Assembly: GCA_947184155.2 (NCBI GenBank)
Contig: CAMXCT020001090.1
Location: 129,501 to 193,500, forward strand
Direction: 5' to 3'
DNA length: 64,000 bases
Source of the DNA: Cladocopium goreaui
Lineage: Eukaryota > Sar > Dinophyceae > Suessiales > Symbiodiniaceae
Below the pieces are notes generated by a model. The model saw only the letters and a program-made list of their open reading frames with translations, searched no databases and was not told the DNA's origin. The translations under genes were made by a program, and so were the position numbers. Numbering within the stretch: the first letter of the stretch is position 1; every line of letters begins with the position of its first letter. Below, one piece after another: positions 33,720-44,500 of this stretch.

Positions 33720-34530
33720 AACGACTTCTGAACCTCCAAAAATCCGCCGACCCCAAGCAACTGCAGGGGGAGCGCGTCCGAGAAAAAGTGTCGTTGAGGC
33801 TTGCAGCGGCCGCTTAAGCGCCCTTGGCCATCTGCCTTTGGCCACCTTTGGCCATCTGCCGGGCATTTTCCCTTCAGAAAGCGACGGTAGGCTCCAGACA
33901 GCGACCTTAGGCACTAGCCTGCCTCCAAATGCCTCGGGCGGCGTTTGCGGCCTTTTAGGCGCCTTGCCGGAGGCTTTTGCGGCATGGGCAGTAGCCTGGC
34001 TTTAACTAGCTTTCCAAGAGCTTTTCTAGTGGCTTCAGAAAGCGACGTTAGGCACTAGCCTGGCTTCAAATGTGCCGCAGCGCCCTTGCCGGAGGCTTTT
34101 GCGGCATTCTGGGGGCAGTCGCCTGGCTTTAACTGGCTTTCCAAGAGCTTTTCTTGTGTTTTCAGAAAGCGACGTTAGGCACTAGCCTGGCTTCAAATGT
34201 CCCGCAGCGCCCTTGCCGGAGGCTTTTGCGGCATTCTGGGGGCAGTCGCCTGGCCTTAACTGGCTTTCCAAGAGCTTTTCTAGTGGCTTCAGAAAGGAGG
34301 CTTTTGCGGCATTCTGGGGGCAGTCGCCTGGCCTTAACTGGCTTTCCAAGAGCTTCTCTAGTGGCTTCAGAAAGCGACGTTAGGCACTAGTCACTAGTCT
34401 GGCTTCAAATGTGCCGCAGCGCCCTTGCCGGAGGCTTTCGCGGCATTCTGGGGGCAGTAGCCTGGCTTTAACTGGCTTTCCAAGAGCTTTTCTCGTGGCT
34501 TCAGAAAGCGACGTTAGGCACTAGTCTGTT
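33720..34530. repeat. Dispersed repeat, copy B, with ~135-bp tandem units
   Basis: Begins with a piece shared with 15,420 (CCGCCGACCCCAAGCAACTG) and continues as about five tandem units containing CAGAAAGCGACGTTAGGCAC, CTAGCCTGGCTTCAAATG, GCCGCAGCGCCCTTGCCGGA and TTCCAAGAGCTTTTCTAGTG. One unit near 34,295-34,370 is shortened. No reading frame is conserved across units. Confidence 0.9.
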
Positions 34531-34946
34531 TTTCCGGATCAACAATCTAGCACGGGGAGCAGGACTAGTTGTTTTCGTTTGAAACAATGAGGTTGCATGG
34601 ACGCGAAAGCGCGAGAATTCGCGAGAAAGTCATGTTGGACACAGATCGCTGTGAGAAAAGTGTGGGGTTTCCATTGCCAGTGTCATGGAGCACATGTATA
34701 TTAGCATATAGACATATCATCTACGTAGTCTTATTTGATATGTTGTACTAGTATCAAACATGAAATAGAATTATTTCGATTTGTATAGTTCTCTTCCTCT
34801 ATCTATCCACTCATCCATCCATCCACTTTTCTATCATATACATAGCTGTTCCATAGCACTGTGCACATATATATAAATATACACACACACATATATATAT
34901 ATATAGATATGACTATGCACAGTTACATAGACCCAGATTTGCAATG

Positions 34947-34960
34947 GTCAAAAGTTGGAT
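34947..34960 (+). repeat. Target-site duplication, left copy
   Basis: GTCAAAAGTTGGAT, identical to 45,593-45,606. A 14-bp perfect direct repeat at this distance, enclosing exactly the ORF set of a non-LTR element, is the expected trace of target-primed reverse transcription. Confidence 0.85.
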
Positions 34961-34976
34961 AGCTCATTGGCTCAAA
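34960..34976 (+). other. Spliced-leader-like remnant at the element 5' end
   Basis: The element starts TAGCTCATTGGCTCAAA. The end of the conserved dinoflagellate spliced leader is TAGCCATTTTGGCTCAAG. TAGC and TTGGCTCAA match exactly, and only the middle (TCA against CATT) and last base differ. The T at 34,960 is shared with the target duplication. The position is set independently by the 14-bp duplication, so this is unlikely to be chance. It suggests that the copied RNA was trans-spliced. Confidence 0.55.
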
Positions 34977-35250
34977 CCTCCACGCGGTTGGGCTGGAAAG
35001 TGACGCAGCGCACGTCACAACCAATTGGGCCATGCCGTTACCAATCCCTAGAAATGCTTTCCATCACTGCGTTGAGGTTGCACAGGAGTTCTCTTGCGCC
35101 ACCTACATTTGTCCATGCTCGGAGAGCACACAGTTCTTGGCTGGAGAGATCGGACTCGGATAAGATGGGTTGGCCAAATCAGGGACTGGCAATGCTAATC
35201 TCAAAGTGACTGGGTCGGCAGTCAAGACAGGATTTGGTGACTACTCTTTC

Positions 35251-37251
35251 ATGCCAAGGAGGTGTGCTCATGACCAGGACTTGCACTGGAGAGTGACGGT
35301 ATCCATGTCGCAATGGGATCAGGTGGTATCGAAGGGACGGACTTTCATTGCTGTGAAGGCCAAAAGGTCCATGACAACACTGGACACATCATCTCAAGGC
35401 TCCGGAGTACTTGCAGATCCAGACCGACGTGCATTTTCAACAGGAGATGATAGCTATGTGACAGCAGAATTCTTTTCTGGTGGCTGGACCCAATCACTTC
35501 GACGTCTCAGTGAGTTGGGATATGAGTTCAGACATTTGCTTGCCGTGGATTCAGATGAGATAGCAGCTGAAACATATGCACGATCACATGGATTTCCTAC
35601 CGTATTGTCCAAGGGCAACTATGGCCTCACCGATGAATTTCTGCCTGAGCACATCTTTGTACAAGACAGTATCCTCTCACCGGAATGGTACCATCTCATG
35701 TCCATCACAGGTTTTGACATGGTCATCAAATCCCCTCCATGTCCACCGTGGAGCTTGGCGTCCACATGTGAGGGATTGTACAAGGCAGATGGCCGTTTGA
35801 CCATCCAGAGCTGGGGACTGTGCCACTTGATCAAACCGAAACTGGTGTTGTTAGAGAATGTTGGAAACATGAAACAGCACGAGCAGTGGCCTCTTCTCAA
35901 ACGGTTCATCGAATGGTGCGGTTTTGCAATCCGTTATGCAAGGGTTCTCAACATGAGTGATGTGGCACCTCAGTACAGAGACAGGCTGATCCTCATCGCA
36001 TCGCATGAGGATGCAGACACACAACCACATCTTTGCACAGGTTGGCCGAAGCTTGAGAGGCATACCATGGAGTCGTATTCCAATTTGATGCCTCTGGAGG
36101 AGCCTTGGAAGTCCCAATGTCTGATTGACCCAATCGTATTGAAGCAATACTTGGACCCAAATTTGTTGCCAAAGAACCCCAATGCCAAAGCCAATCCTTT
36201 GAAAAAGAGCCGGATTGATGTTGAGCAGTACCGCATTCGATTTCCACAGAGCTCCTTTGGTTGCGTGATGGGAAATTATTCCTTTGGTCATTTGCTTCCA
36301 TCGTCAGTGCTTTCATCGTTTGGCTTGTTTGGGACGCTTGTTTGCAGACCTGATGCATTGAGATTCATGACAATCCCAGAGATTATTATCTCCATGACAG
36401 CCGTGATGCCACTTTGGCTACCCAATGATCATCGTGCCTCAATGCGGCTGTTAGGCAACGCAATTTCAGTGCCACATGCTATGATCGCATTGTGCAATGC
36501 TCTGGCCTTCCTGACTCCTTTGTCCTTTTGGGAGGTTCAAGACTTGTACAAAGAAGCAATCTCAACACGCATGACATGTCAGAACATCAGATGGGAAGCC
36601 AAATGGGGGGGCATGTCATTTGAACGCAGTGACGAGGTCGCACCGACCATGCTCATGCATACCTATCAAAAGATCACCATGGAATCCCCTGTGAATGCCT
36701 TTGCCTTTCATGCGGAAAAAGGAGTTGTCATCAAAGATGCCCTGAAGCTTCTGGCAGAAGACTCCATGCCCACGACAGTCTTCCTCCTGCCTGGAGGGAT
36801 ACATGATGCCAAGGTGAACTTGCCCTCCAGATTCGAGGTGGATGATTGCGATGTCAGGTTGTTTGCAAACGTCTCATGCGCACTCAGGACAGACTCAGGA
36901 TCCTTTTCTGAGCGCTCAAATCAATCTTCTTGCATCATTGTCTTGACGTGTCATGGAACATTCGCACTGAGAAGAGACAGTGGCATGACCATTCAGGATG
37001 TCCTCAACACACTGAATCACCATTTGTCCATTCGTGCCACGCATCTTGTAAGGGCCTTTGGAGAAAAGCACTCACCTGAGATGATTTGTTCCCAGCGAGG
37101 CGAGCCTTATGGGGGAAAGGAACCTCTTTTTCTCCTCTCCTGTCTTTGGTCTCAATGTTGTTCGCCAGACCGTGGCGATCACGGGCATTCAAGACAAAAA
37201 CATGGCACTCCAGTGATCGAAAACACCCCTTACGCAAGAAAAGATGTTTGA
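35251..37251 (+). CDS. Retrotransposon-encoded cytosine-5 DNA methyltransferase
   Basis: Transfers methyl from S-adenosylmethionine to C5 of cytosine in DNA. Residue numbers count from a TTG at 35,170; the first ATG is residue 28 (35,251), another is residue 46 (35,305), and neither removes a motif. Visible motifs: I, TAEFFSGGW (98-106); II, VDSDE (126-130); IV, SPPCPPWS with catalytic Cys191; VI, ENV (229-231); VIII, PQYRDRLILIA (267-277); a ~120-residue target-recognition gap; IX, RFMTIPEI; X, RLLGNAISVP with Gly429-Asn430. All the landmarks of a C5 enzyme are there, so it is probably active. The last ~230 residues have no known domain; no PWWP, ADD or bromo-adjacent region is seen. It is the first ORF of a LINE and most likely acts on element or target DNA in the nucleus. 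Ends TGA 37,249. Confidence 0.9.
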   Translation: MPRRCAHDQDLHWRVTVSMSQWDQVVSKGRTFIAVKAKRSMTTLDTSSQGSGVLADPDRRAFSTGDDSYVTAEFFSGGWTQSLRRLSELGYEFRHLLAVDSDEIAAETYARSHGFPTVLSKGNYGLTDEFLPEHIFVQDSILSPEWYHLMSITGFDMVIKSPPCPPWSLASTCEGLYKADGRLTIQSWGLCHLIKPKLVLLENVGNMKQHEQWPLLKRFIEWCGFAIRYARVLNMSDVAPQYRDRLILIASHEDADTQPHLCTGWPKLERHTMESYSNLMPLEEPWKSQCLIDPIVLKQYLDPNLLPKNPNAKANPLKKSRIDVEQYRIRFPQSSFGCVMGNYSFGHLLPSSVLSSFGLFGTLVCRPDALRFMTIPEIIISMTAVMPLWLPNDHRASMRLLGNAISVPHAMIALCNALAFLTPLSFWEVQDLYKEAISTRMTCQNIRWEAKWGGMSFERSDEVAPTMLMHTYQKITMESPVNAFAFHAEKGVVIKDALKLLAEDSMPTTVFLLPGGIHDAKVNLPSRFEVDDCDVRLFANVSCALRTDSGSFSERSNQSSCIIVLTCHGTFALRRDSGMTIQDVLNTLNHHLSIRATHLVRAFGEKHSPEMICSQRGEPYGGKEPLFLLSCLWSQCCSPDRGDHGHSRQKHGTPVIENTPYARKDV

Positions 37252-37357
37252 TTCTTCACTACGTTTTGTGCGACCCTGGTGACAATATTGAATACTCCAA
37301 GGTTGAAAGAATGAATAAGGGAAGAAGGGGAACAGGGGATCTCACCTGAAGATCTTA

Positions 37358-40075
37358 ATGATACATGGGCTTCGTGGAGGAGGTCCAGCCCAGCTTCGAT
37401 CCACGTCCCAAATCCGCAATTCGGAAACCTCTGGAAATCTGAGAGATATGGCCGATTTTGAGGCAAGCAATCCGGAAGCAGCATTGGCTTATCTCCTTGG
37501 TCGCCTTGTGGAATTCCCTGCACCCATCAAAAGGGCAGACATTTCGGTATTCCTGGAACTTGAAGCAACCATACTTGATGGCCTTCTTTGCATTCAGGGT
37601 AGTTTCGAGAAGCTCCGTGAATTCATGCACTTGATCAAAGTCTCGGGAACTGAAAGAACGCTTGCATTTGCAGGTTGGATGATGGCATGCCATTTCACCG
37701 CAGTGTTTGAACCGGTTCATGCCCAGATCATTTTCTTTCGAAAACCGATGGTCGCTTCGACATCCATGGACTTCTTGCGTGATTTCCTGAAGGCAGCTTT
37801 GATTTACCTTGGTATGCCAAGACCGCAGGACGAGTTACCTGATGCCATCAAAACAAAAATCAAGCTCCATGGTGTTACGATTTTCCATGCCAAACTGGAA
37901 AGGAATTTCCCAATGCAACAGCTGCTGGACACCTGGGACCAAGCTTCGACCATTTGCGATGATCCTTCTGACATCCGTCTTGTTAGTCATGTAGGTCTCG
38001 TCAACCCTGATCTCCCGTTGAGGTACTTTGGCAGGTGTGGTCCGGATGACATGACGGTTGCGCAGGTTTCTTTCATGAGACCCACTCACGGTGGTGGCCC
38101 AACTGATGTGAATCCAATGAATGCCCATGACTTCCAGATTCGTCCAAGGAACAATCTTGCATCATTCCTGATCAGTCAAGGCGTTGACATCACCACGTGC
38201 GTGCCCTTCATCGATTCGCTCTTGAAGGGATCAGGTTCGGAAGCTATCGGATCGATCCTCAGTTTGAAGTTCCCAGGCAAAAAGTGGGAAGCCCTCCTGA
38301 AGCTTGCATCGGCCCTGAATATTGCCATGCCACCGGTAGTAGACAAAGTCGAGAAAGCCAAACAGAGAGTGCATCAGAAGTTCAAGAACCATGCCAAAGA
38401 ATTTTTTGACAACATGCCCATCGAAGCCCTGGTACTTCAACCTGGATGCATCAAGAACACTGATGAGACGGAGTCCCAACAACTCCAAAAGATCACACCA
38501 AACTCCTCAGGAGTTGTCCTGCTGTCGTATGACATGGCAAGACCATGGATCGAACGGGGCACACCAATTTCCCAAGATGAGATGTCGGTCGTGATCGTAG
38601 GCACTTGTCTTCATCCCAACAAATGTGAATGCAATCCAGTGCAACTCCCGGTACGTTTGAATGATGAACCTCTGGTTGTTTCAGGTTGCATGCATCACCT
38701 TGGGGCAAAGAAAGCAGTCTACACGGGTTCCGAACAGGATGATATTCCTATCACGGAGTCTCAGGTTGTAGCCATGACGGCAGTCAGAGACGAAATCCAT
38801 GAAACCGACTGGGATGTTCTTCTCAAATCTCCAGTCAAAATGATGATGAAGTTGCTTCTGGGGGATGCTGAGACAGTTGAGTTGCTTGCTCCGCCATGGG
38901 GACGTTCCTTTCAAAGAGCCGGCAAGAAGGTCCAACCCAATCTTGCAACATCCGTTCAGTGTCATGTGAGAATCAGCAAAGATGAGCTCAGAAAATTCCT
39001 CAAATCCTCAGGCAGTGCTGGCATTTACACCATTCCGAAGACCGAGGACCACAAGGTGCTGAGTGATTTTCAGGTCATTTGGATGAATGAATCCACCGTT
39101 GACTTCGCAGTTAGCCTTTCAAAGGTCGACAATCACTGCGGTGTTGTGCGTGGAAGCCGTGCTGATGGAAAAAGCAAAGGCATTCGTTTTGACAAGGCAG
39201 ATTACATGACAGCATTTGCCAATCTCAAGCCAGATGAAAAGCCACCGACCTTGGTCATTGCAAACCATCACTTCAAGATCGCACCGACACCTCTTGGATC
39301 AACATCATCCCAGGTCTTGGAATGGTTGCAACTTCAGGGTTGGGACGCAAAACCTATCAGGGCTCTCTCAGGTACATGCTGGTTGTGTGTCGCCGAAAGG
39401 AAGTTTGATGATGTCTTCACTCAATGGAACGGAAATCCAATCCTGATCAAGTGGATTGACTCCAAAAAGACCACTCATCCGACGGTCTTGGCTGGGCAGT
39501 TCCTCAAAGGAGCAAAGAATTTGCCTCAATCGGAAGTATCCACTTCGGCAGCATCATCAAATGCAGGTGACGGTGACTTTGAAGATCCCTGGAAGACGTA
39601 TATTTCTCAGAAGGGACATACAGGTCTCTCCAAACCCTCAATGCAGACATGGAAAGCTCCAAGTCTTTCTATCATGGCACAACAGCCTCGCAAGATTGAA
39701 GCTCCGATTGAGGATCGATTTCTTCGGCAAGACACAGCCCTCCAGGATCTTAAAGTTCAGACTGACAAAGAAATTTCCCAATTGCGTGAAAGCCTATCCA
39801 AAGTTGAAAGAGCAGTGGAAAATCAGAGCATTCAGATGCAAGTCAACACAGAGCAGACGAATAATGAATTCAAGACCTTGAGAGCAGAAGCAGCTTCGCA
39901 GTTCCAAGCCATGACCAACTCTTTTGCAGAGTCCTTGAAAAATGCCATTACTCACCACGATAGCCAGATGTCGGTCCAATTTCTTGAGCTGAAACAGTTG
40001 ATTTCGTGTCGTGGCAGTGGCCAGAGCCCTCCGCAAAAGAAGCCAAAAAATGGTCAGCACAATGATGACTTGTGA
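37358..40075 (+). CDS. Second LINE ORF, 905 residues, probable RNA-binding / particle protein
   Basis: ATG 37,358 to TGA 40,073; the next in-frame ATG is codon 31 (DMADFEAS). I recognise no named domain over the first ~780 residues. A segment near 530-700 with HVRISKDELRKFLKSSGS, DFQVIWMNESTVDFAVSLS and LEWLQLQGWDAKPIRALSG has the alternating beta/alpha look of RRM-like folds common in LINE ORF1 proteins. Residues ~782-880 form a clear coiled coil (TDKEISQLRESLSKVERAVE, NNEFKTLRAEAASQFQAM). The tail is basic (PPQKKPKNGQ). By position and make-up it should be the RNA-binding chaperone, but it is much longer than vertebrate L1 ORF1. No stop or frameshift in 2.7 kb. A Cys pair (CECNP) near residue 425 does not make a zinc knuckle. 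Confidence 0.75.
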   Translation: MIHGLRGGGPAQLRSTSQIRNSETSGNLRDMADFEASNPEAALAYLLGRLVEFPAPIKRADISVFLELEATILDGLLCIQGSFEKLREFMHLIKVSGTERTLAFAGWMMACHFTAVFEPVHAQIIFFRKPMVASTSMDFLRDFLKAALIYLGMPRPQDELPDAIKTKIKLHGVTIFHAKLERNFPMQQLLDTWDQASTICDDPSDIRLVSHVGLVNPDLPLRYFGRCGPDDMTVAQVSFMRPTHGGGPTDVNPMNAHDFQIRPRNNLASFLISQGVDITTCVPFIDSLLKGSGSEAIGSILSLKFPGKKWEALLKLASALNIAMPPVVDKVEKAKQRVHQKFKNHAKEFFDNMPIEALVLQPGCIKNTDETESQQLQKITPNSSGVVLLSYDMARPWIERGTPISQDEMSVVIVGTCLHPNKCECNPVQLPVRLNDEPLVVSGCMHHLGAKKAVYTGSEQDDIPITESQVVAMTAVRDEIHETDWDVLLKSPVKMMMKLLLGDAETVELLAPPWGRSFQRAGKKVQPNLATSVQCHVRISKDELRKFLKSSGSAGIYTIPKTEDHKVLSDFQVIWMNESTVDFAVSLSKVDNHCGVVRGSRADGKSKGIRFDKADYMTAFANLKPDEKPPTLVIANHHFKIAPTPLGSTSSQVLEWLQLQGWDAKPIRALSGTCWLCVAERKFDDVFTQWNGNPILIKWIDSKKTTHPTVLAGQFLKGAKNLPQSEVSTSAASSNAGDGDFEDPWKTYISQKGHTGLSKPSMQTWKAPSLSIMAQQPRKIEAPIEDRFLRQDTALQDLKVQTDKEISQLRESLSKVERAVENQSIQMQVNTEQTNNEFKTLRAEAASQFQAMTNSFAESLKNAITHHDSQMSVQFLELKQLISCRGSGQSPPQKKPKNGQHNDDL

Positions 40076-40114
40076 CTAGGTTGCGCATGTCTGCATGTGG
40101 ACTTGACTTGGAAG

Positions 40115-41562
40115 ATGCATTCACTTCTAATTCATGGCATTTTGCCTTATGGCCGCATCCCTGCATTGGATGGGTACGCACCTGTCTACCCATGTCATGC
40201 CTCAAATGCCTTTTCGGTATTTCTTCCGAGCTTTTTTAGGCTTGATGGGAATGCTTGCACAACCGCCGACTGGATGGATTGCTTTTTGGCTCGTCATACA
40301 TTCCCTTTTGGTAATCTCAAAATTTCGATGCTGTTGCATTCAATGTTTTTCTCTTGTCATGTTGGCCAAGCAAAAAATCCAGGACCTGGTGATGACCATC
40401 GTATCACGATTGCAGTTTGCAACCCCACCGCAGTGTATGGAAAAATAAAACAGCTTGTTGGCCTCAATGCTGACATTATTTGCGCATCCGAAACATCTGC
40501 CACAGTGTTATCCAAAAAGAGTCATCAAGAGAACTTTCCAAATTCGGTTTCAAGAGTTTTTGGAGTGAGCCGGTGGCTCCTAAGAAGTTGACTCTTGACA
40601 ACAGGCCATCTTATAGGGGTGAAGCTGTTGGTACCGCTATTTTCACACGTGTCCCCTCCAGACAATTTCGTGGGGAGGTTCCCATTGTACTCAAAGAATC
40701 CCAGCGTTTTTCTGCCTGCATTGTCCGTATCGGACAACTTGAAATCCTGGTTATAGCCTTATATGGGTTTGCTAACCGACATAGAGAGGGTAAGCGACCG
40801 AATGACCTTCTTTTGGCCAGCATTATTCCATTGATTTGCTCTTCCGGCCTGCCCTTTTTGGTCTGTGGTGATTTCAATGAACCTGTTGTCAAACTTCTGG
40901 CTTTTAGATTCTTCAGAGACATGGGTGTTGTGGAAGCCTTCCAATGGTATAAATCTCGTACGGGGGAAGACCTCCCCCCAACATGTGCAGGGTCCACCAG
41001 AAACGATTCCGCATTCATGCATCCGATAGTTGCTGAACTCCTCATGGACATGCATGTGTTGTCGGACAACCAATTTGATCCGCACTCGCCGCTTTTGATT
41101 CAGCTCAGCACAAAAATGGAAACACAGAATTGCAGAGCATGGAAAATGCCAAAGACGTGGGCTCCTTTCGCTCCATCACAAGACCTAATTGCCAAATTTT
41201 ATAAACCCATCAACTTTGAAGAATTTTTCAGTGATCCAGATGTCATGACACCTGATGAAGTTGAGCAAGCTTTTTTACTTTGGTCGCAAAAGGTTGAAAA
41301 TGCTGTTGGTGCCGCCATTCGCAAAAGACACTTGGATGACCCGGAAGGTCAACCTCGCAAAGATTTGCACTCATCTTTCAAGGGAAGATGCAACTTCAAA
41401 CAAATCACATCTAAACCGAGACAGTCTGGAGTCAAATCCGACCGCCATGGTGGATACTCGCCTCCAAACGAGGTTTTTTCTCTGCAGTCCAAACAAAAGA
41501 TTAGACAGGTACGACGTTTGAAGACCCTGCTACGCCATACCTCTCAATCTACCCGACAATGA
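40115..41562 (+). pseudogene. APE-type endonuclease domain, split by two frameshifts
   Basis: Frame 2 is open from upstream of ATG 40,115 to 40,591 and holds HVGQAKNPGPGDDHR and the catalytic ICASETSAT (Glu codon 40,490). The homologous sequence then continues in frame 1 from about 40,512: FGFKSFWSEPVAPKK, YRGEAVGTAIF, VCGDFNEP (Asp 40,870, Asn 40,876) and DPHSPLLIQL (His 41,083), to a stop at 41,560. The reverse transcriptase then resumes in frame 2. So the middle kilobase is in the -1 frame, entered near a CCAAAAAG run at 40,511-40,518 and left near 41,540. This could be two compensating indels, assembly errors, or recoding. All catalytic residues are preserved, so decay, if any, is recent. 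Nicks target DNA for primed reverse transcription. Confidence 0.75.
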
Positions 41563-41566
41563 GTTT

Positions 41567-44500
41567 TTGGAATTGGTCGCTCAGATCACTCAGCTTGATT
41601 GTGACCATGCTTGCAAATCTGAAGCCAAGATGCGTGCTGATGCGTTCAAAAATCGCATTCAAGTAGACATACAACATGACTTCAGCAAACTGACCTACAA
41701 AATTATTCGTGCCAAAGAAACAGATAGCCTCCGGGAGGTTCCCGTGAAAAAGTGTTTCAATGCTGTGCTTCTCAGATCCAGGATTGGGGGTACCTGCCTT
41801 AGGATCGACACTGACTTTCAGATTCCCAGGTTTGCCAAACTCAGATTGGGAGCGGCAAATCTCGAATTTTTGAAGCAAGATGACAGGAAGATTTTCTTCA
41901 GACACATCGATGGATGTCTTGACAGCCAGGGCGTTTTAGAGGTATCATATACAGCTTTGACGCCTGAAGAAATTTCGTCTGAATTTGCTGATTTCTGGAA
42001 ACCCATGTGGCAACGTGACTCGAGACAACAGCAGTTTTCAGGTGAAGATTGGTCTGATTTCCAAGCAATTTTGCGTAATTGCGATCTGCCACACATACCG
42101 CAGATTGAGATTCCATGGGATGATATTGACAGATGGATGAAGATCATCACCAAGCTTCCACCAGCCAAAGCCGTTGGACCTTGCGGTTGGTCGAACGATG
42201 AACTACGATGCTTACCAAGGAGTTGCATTGTTGATCTCGTATGGATTCTCAAGCAGGTTGCATTCGTTGGTTTCAGCCCCAATCTGATGAAAGCCAAGAC
42301 AATTCTTTTGTCTAAAATTCCCACTCCTTTGTCGATGCACCATGCGAGACCAATCACAATTTTGAGTTGCTTGCATCGCCTTTTTGGGAAGTTTGTCTTC
42401 AGATGTGTCGCAGATATTTGGAAAGACCATTTCCCGTTTCCCATCTCTGGTGGCTTGCCTGGTAGAGGAGTAAAGGAGTTAGCCTATGCACAAAAGAGAA
42501 TGATTGAAGATGCGATCAGATCTAACGCGGTTCTTGGAGGCTACTCGCTTGACTTGATCAAAGCCTTCAATACTTTTGCACGATATCCATCTGCAATCAT
42601 TATGCACCGACTTGGCATACCTTGGACTTTGCTCAGGTCTTGGCTTCACAGCCTTGACAAACTTGTCCGATTTCCATTTGTTGAGGGACAGATTTCAGTT
42701 GGAATCACCTCCACTACTGGAGTTCCAGAAGGTTGCTCAATAAGTGTACTCTCCATGCTGGCGCTTTCTTGCTTTTTCTACTTCAGAATCATCAGACAGC
42801 ATGTGTTTCCTTTTGCTTATGCAGATAACTGGAGTTGGATGTCAAAACAGCAACAAGCACACTTAACTGCACGCAGAGACGTTCTTGCAATGACCTCTGC
42901 CCTGAAACTGTCAATCGACCATGCGAAGAGTTGGCACTGGGCCACAACAAAACAGTTCCGTGATTTTTGCACCGGCAATTGTCAGACACAAGATGGCACG
43001 GAAGTTTCTGTTAGATCGTGCGTCAAAGATTTGGGTGAGATCGTCCATTACAACAAACGTGTATCCTTGGGTTTCATCAAAGAGAAGATTTCCGAGGCTG
43101 TAACCAGAGTCCATCGCATTGAGTGGATCCCATGTTCTCTTCAGAAGAAGGCCCATCTCATTCAATCATGCGCGTGGCCTATGGCTCTGTATAGTGCAGA
43201 TACAACCTACATTGGAAAGAAACATTTTGTGGATTTGCGTCGTGCTTGCGTTACTGCCTTGGTCGGACATTGGCATAGTGCTTCTCCAGTGATGTCGTGC
43301 AATTTTCTTTCCAAGTTTCTGATGGATCCATTCTTGCACGCCCTTTGCCAATGTGCCAGAATTGTCAGGAGGTTAGCCAAAACAGCCCAATCAATTGCAG
43401 TCGATACGGTCAAAGCAATGGTGGCGTACACGGGTCAAAGACCGTACGGACCAGCTTCCGCATTTAGAGCGTACTTGAATCAAGTAGGTTGGACAATTGC
43501 CGAAAATGGTGACATTACAGGTCCTGACCACTTTAGATGCAATGTCCTGAAAGATCACTGCAAAAAAATCATCAACACTTTCAGGCAGATGTGGTGTTTT
43601 TCTTTGCTGAACCTCACCGACAGAAAAGGGATTGGCGATTTCCTGCCTGATCCAGCCATCTCCATCAGAATTTTTTCCAAACTGCAGGATGAGGAACAAC
43701 AACTCATCAAGCTCAATATTGCAGGCGGATACCAGACAGACTCCATGAAAGCCAAATGGGATGACAAAGTCAGTGGCGATTGTGAATTTTGTGGTCTTCC
43801 TGACACTCGAGAACATAGACTCCTTGAATGTGATGCTTTGTCCGAGACTCGTCAAGAGTGGAGTGCCACCTGTCAATTAATCAGCCAAGATAGACCTGAA
43901 TGGATTTACTTGCCTATCCCTCGACAACACCCTGAGACCGTAATCTTTAGAGCATGGACACAACTCATCCGTGATCCAGCCACTCCATCGATTGTTGTGA
44001 TGGAAGACCATCATTACAGGTTCTTTACTGATGGAGGAGCTTTAAATCCACAGATTGCGTGCGCCAGAGTGGCATCATGGGCAATAATCCAAGATGTTGC
44101 CAACACACAGGAACTTCGAAGAACATCCTTGGACTTCGTGTTTGGTCCCGAACCTCACTTCCCGACCTTCGTTACCACATCCGTGGGTTTGGTACCAGGT
44201 GACCAGAATGTCGCCAGAGCTGAGCTTTTTGCGGTTCTCATTGCCTTGCGAGCTTTACGTCAGACAGACCCAGACGCAACTGCTGATTTTGTCACAGATG
44301 CCAAATATGTTTGCTTGGTCATTAGGGCTGTTGAGAATCGTACGTGGCAGCGAATCTCTCACAAGATCCCAAACGTGGATCTCATTCAGGAAATTGATGG
44401 TTTATGGAACCCTGACAAACACAGAATGATGAAGGTTAAAAGTCACGTTCCTTTTGAGCAGGCAACCAACCATGATGAACTTTGGAAATTTGTAGGCAAC

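Noticed and set aside
41818..43876. Antisense ORFs of 120-208 residues within the RT gene
   Set aside because: Shadows of the conserved plus-strand frame; composition mirrors codon bias and no domain is seen.
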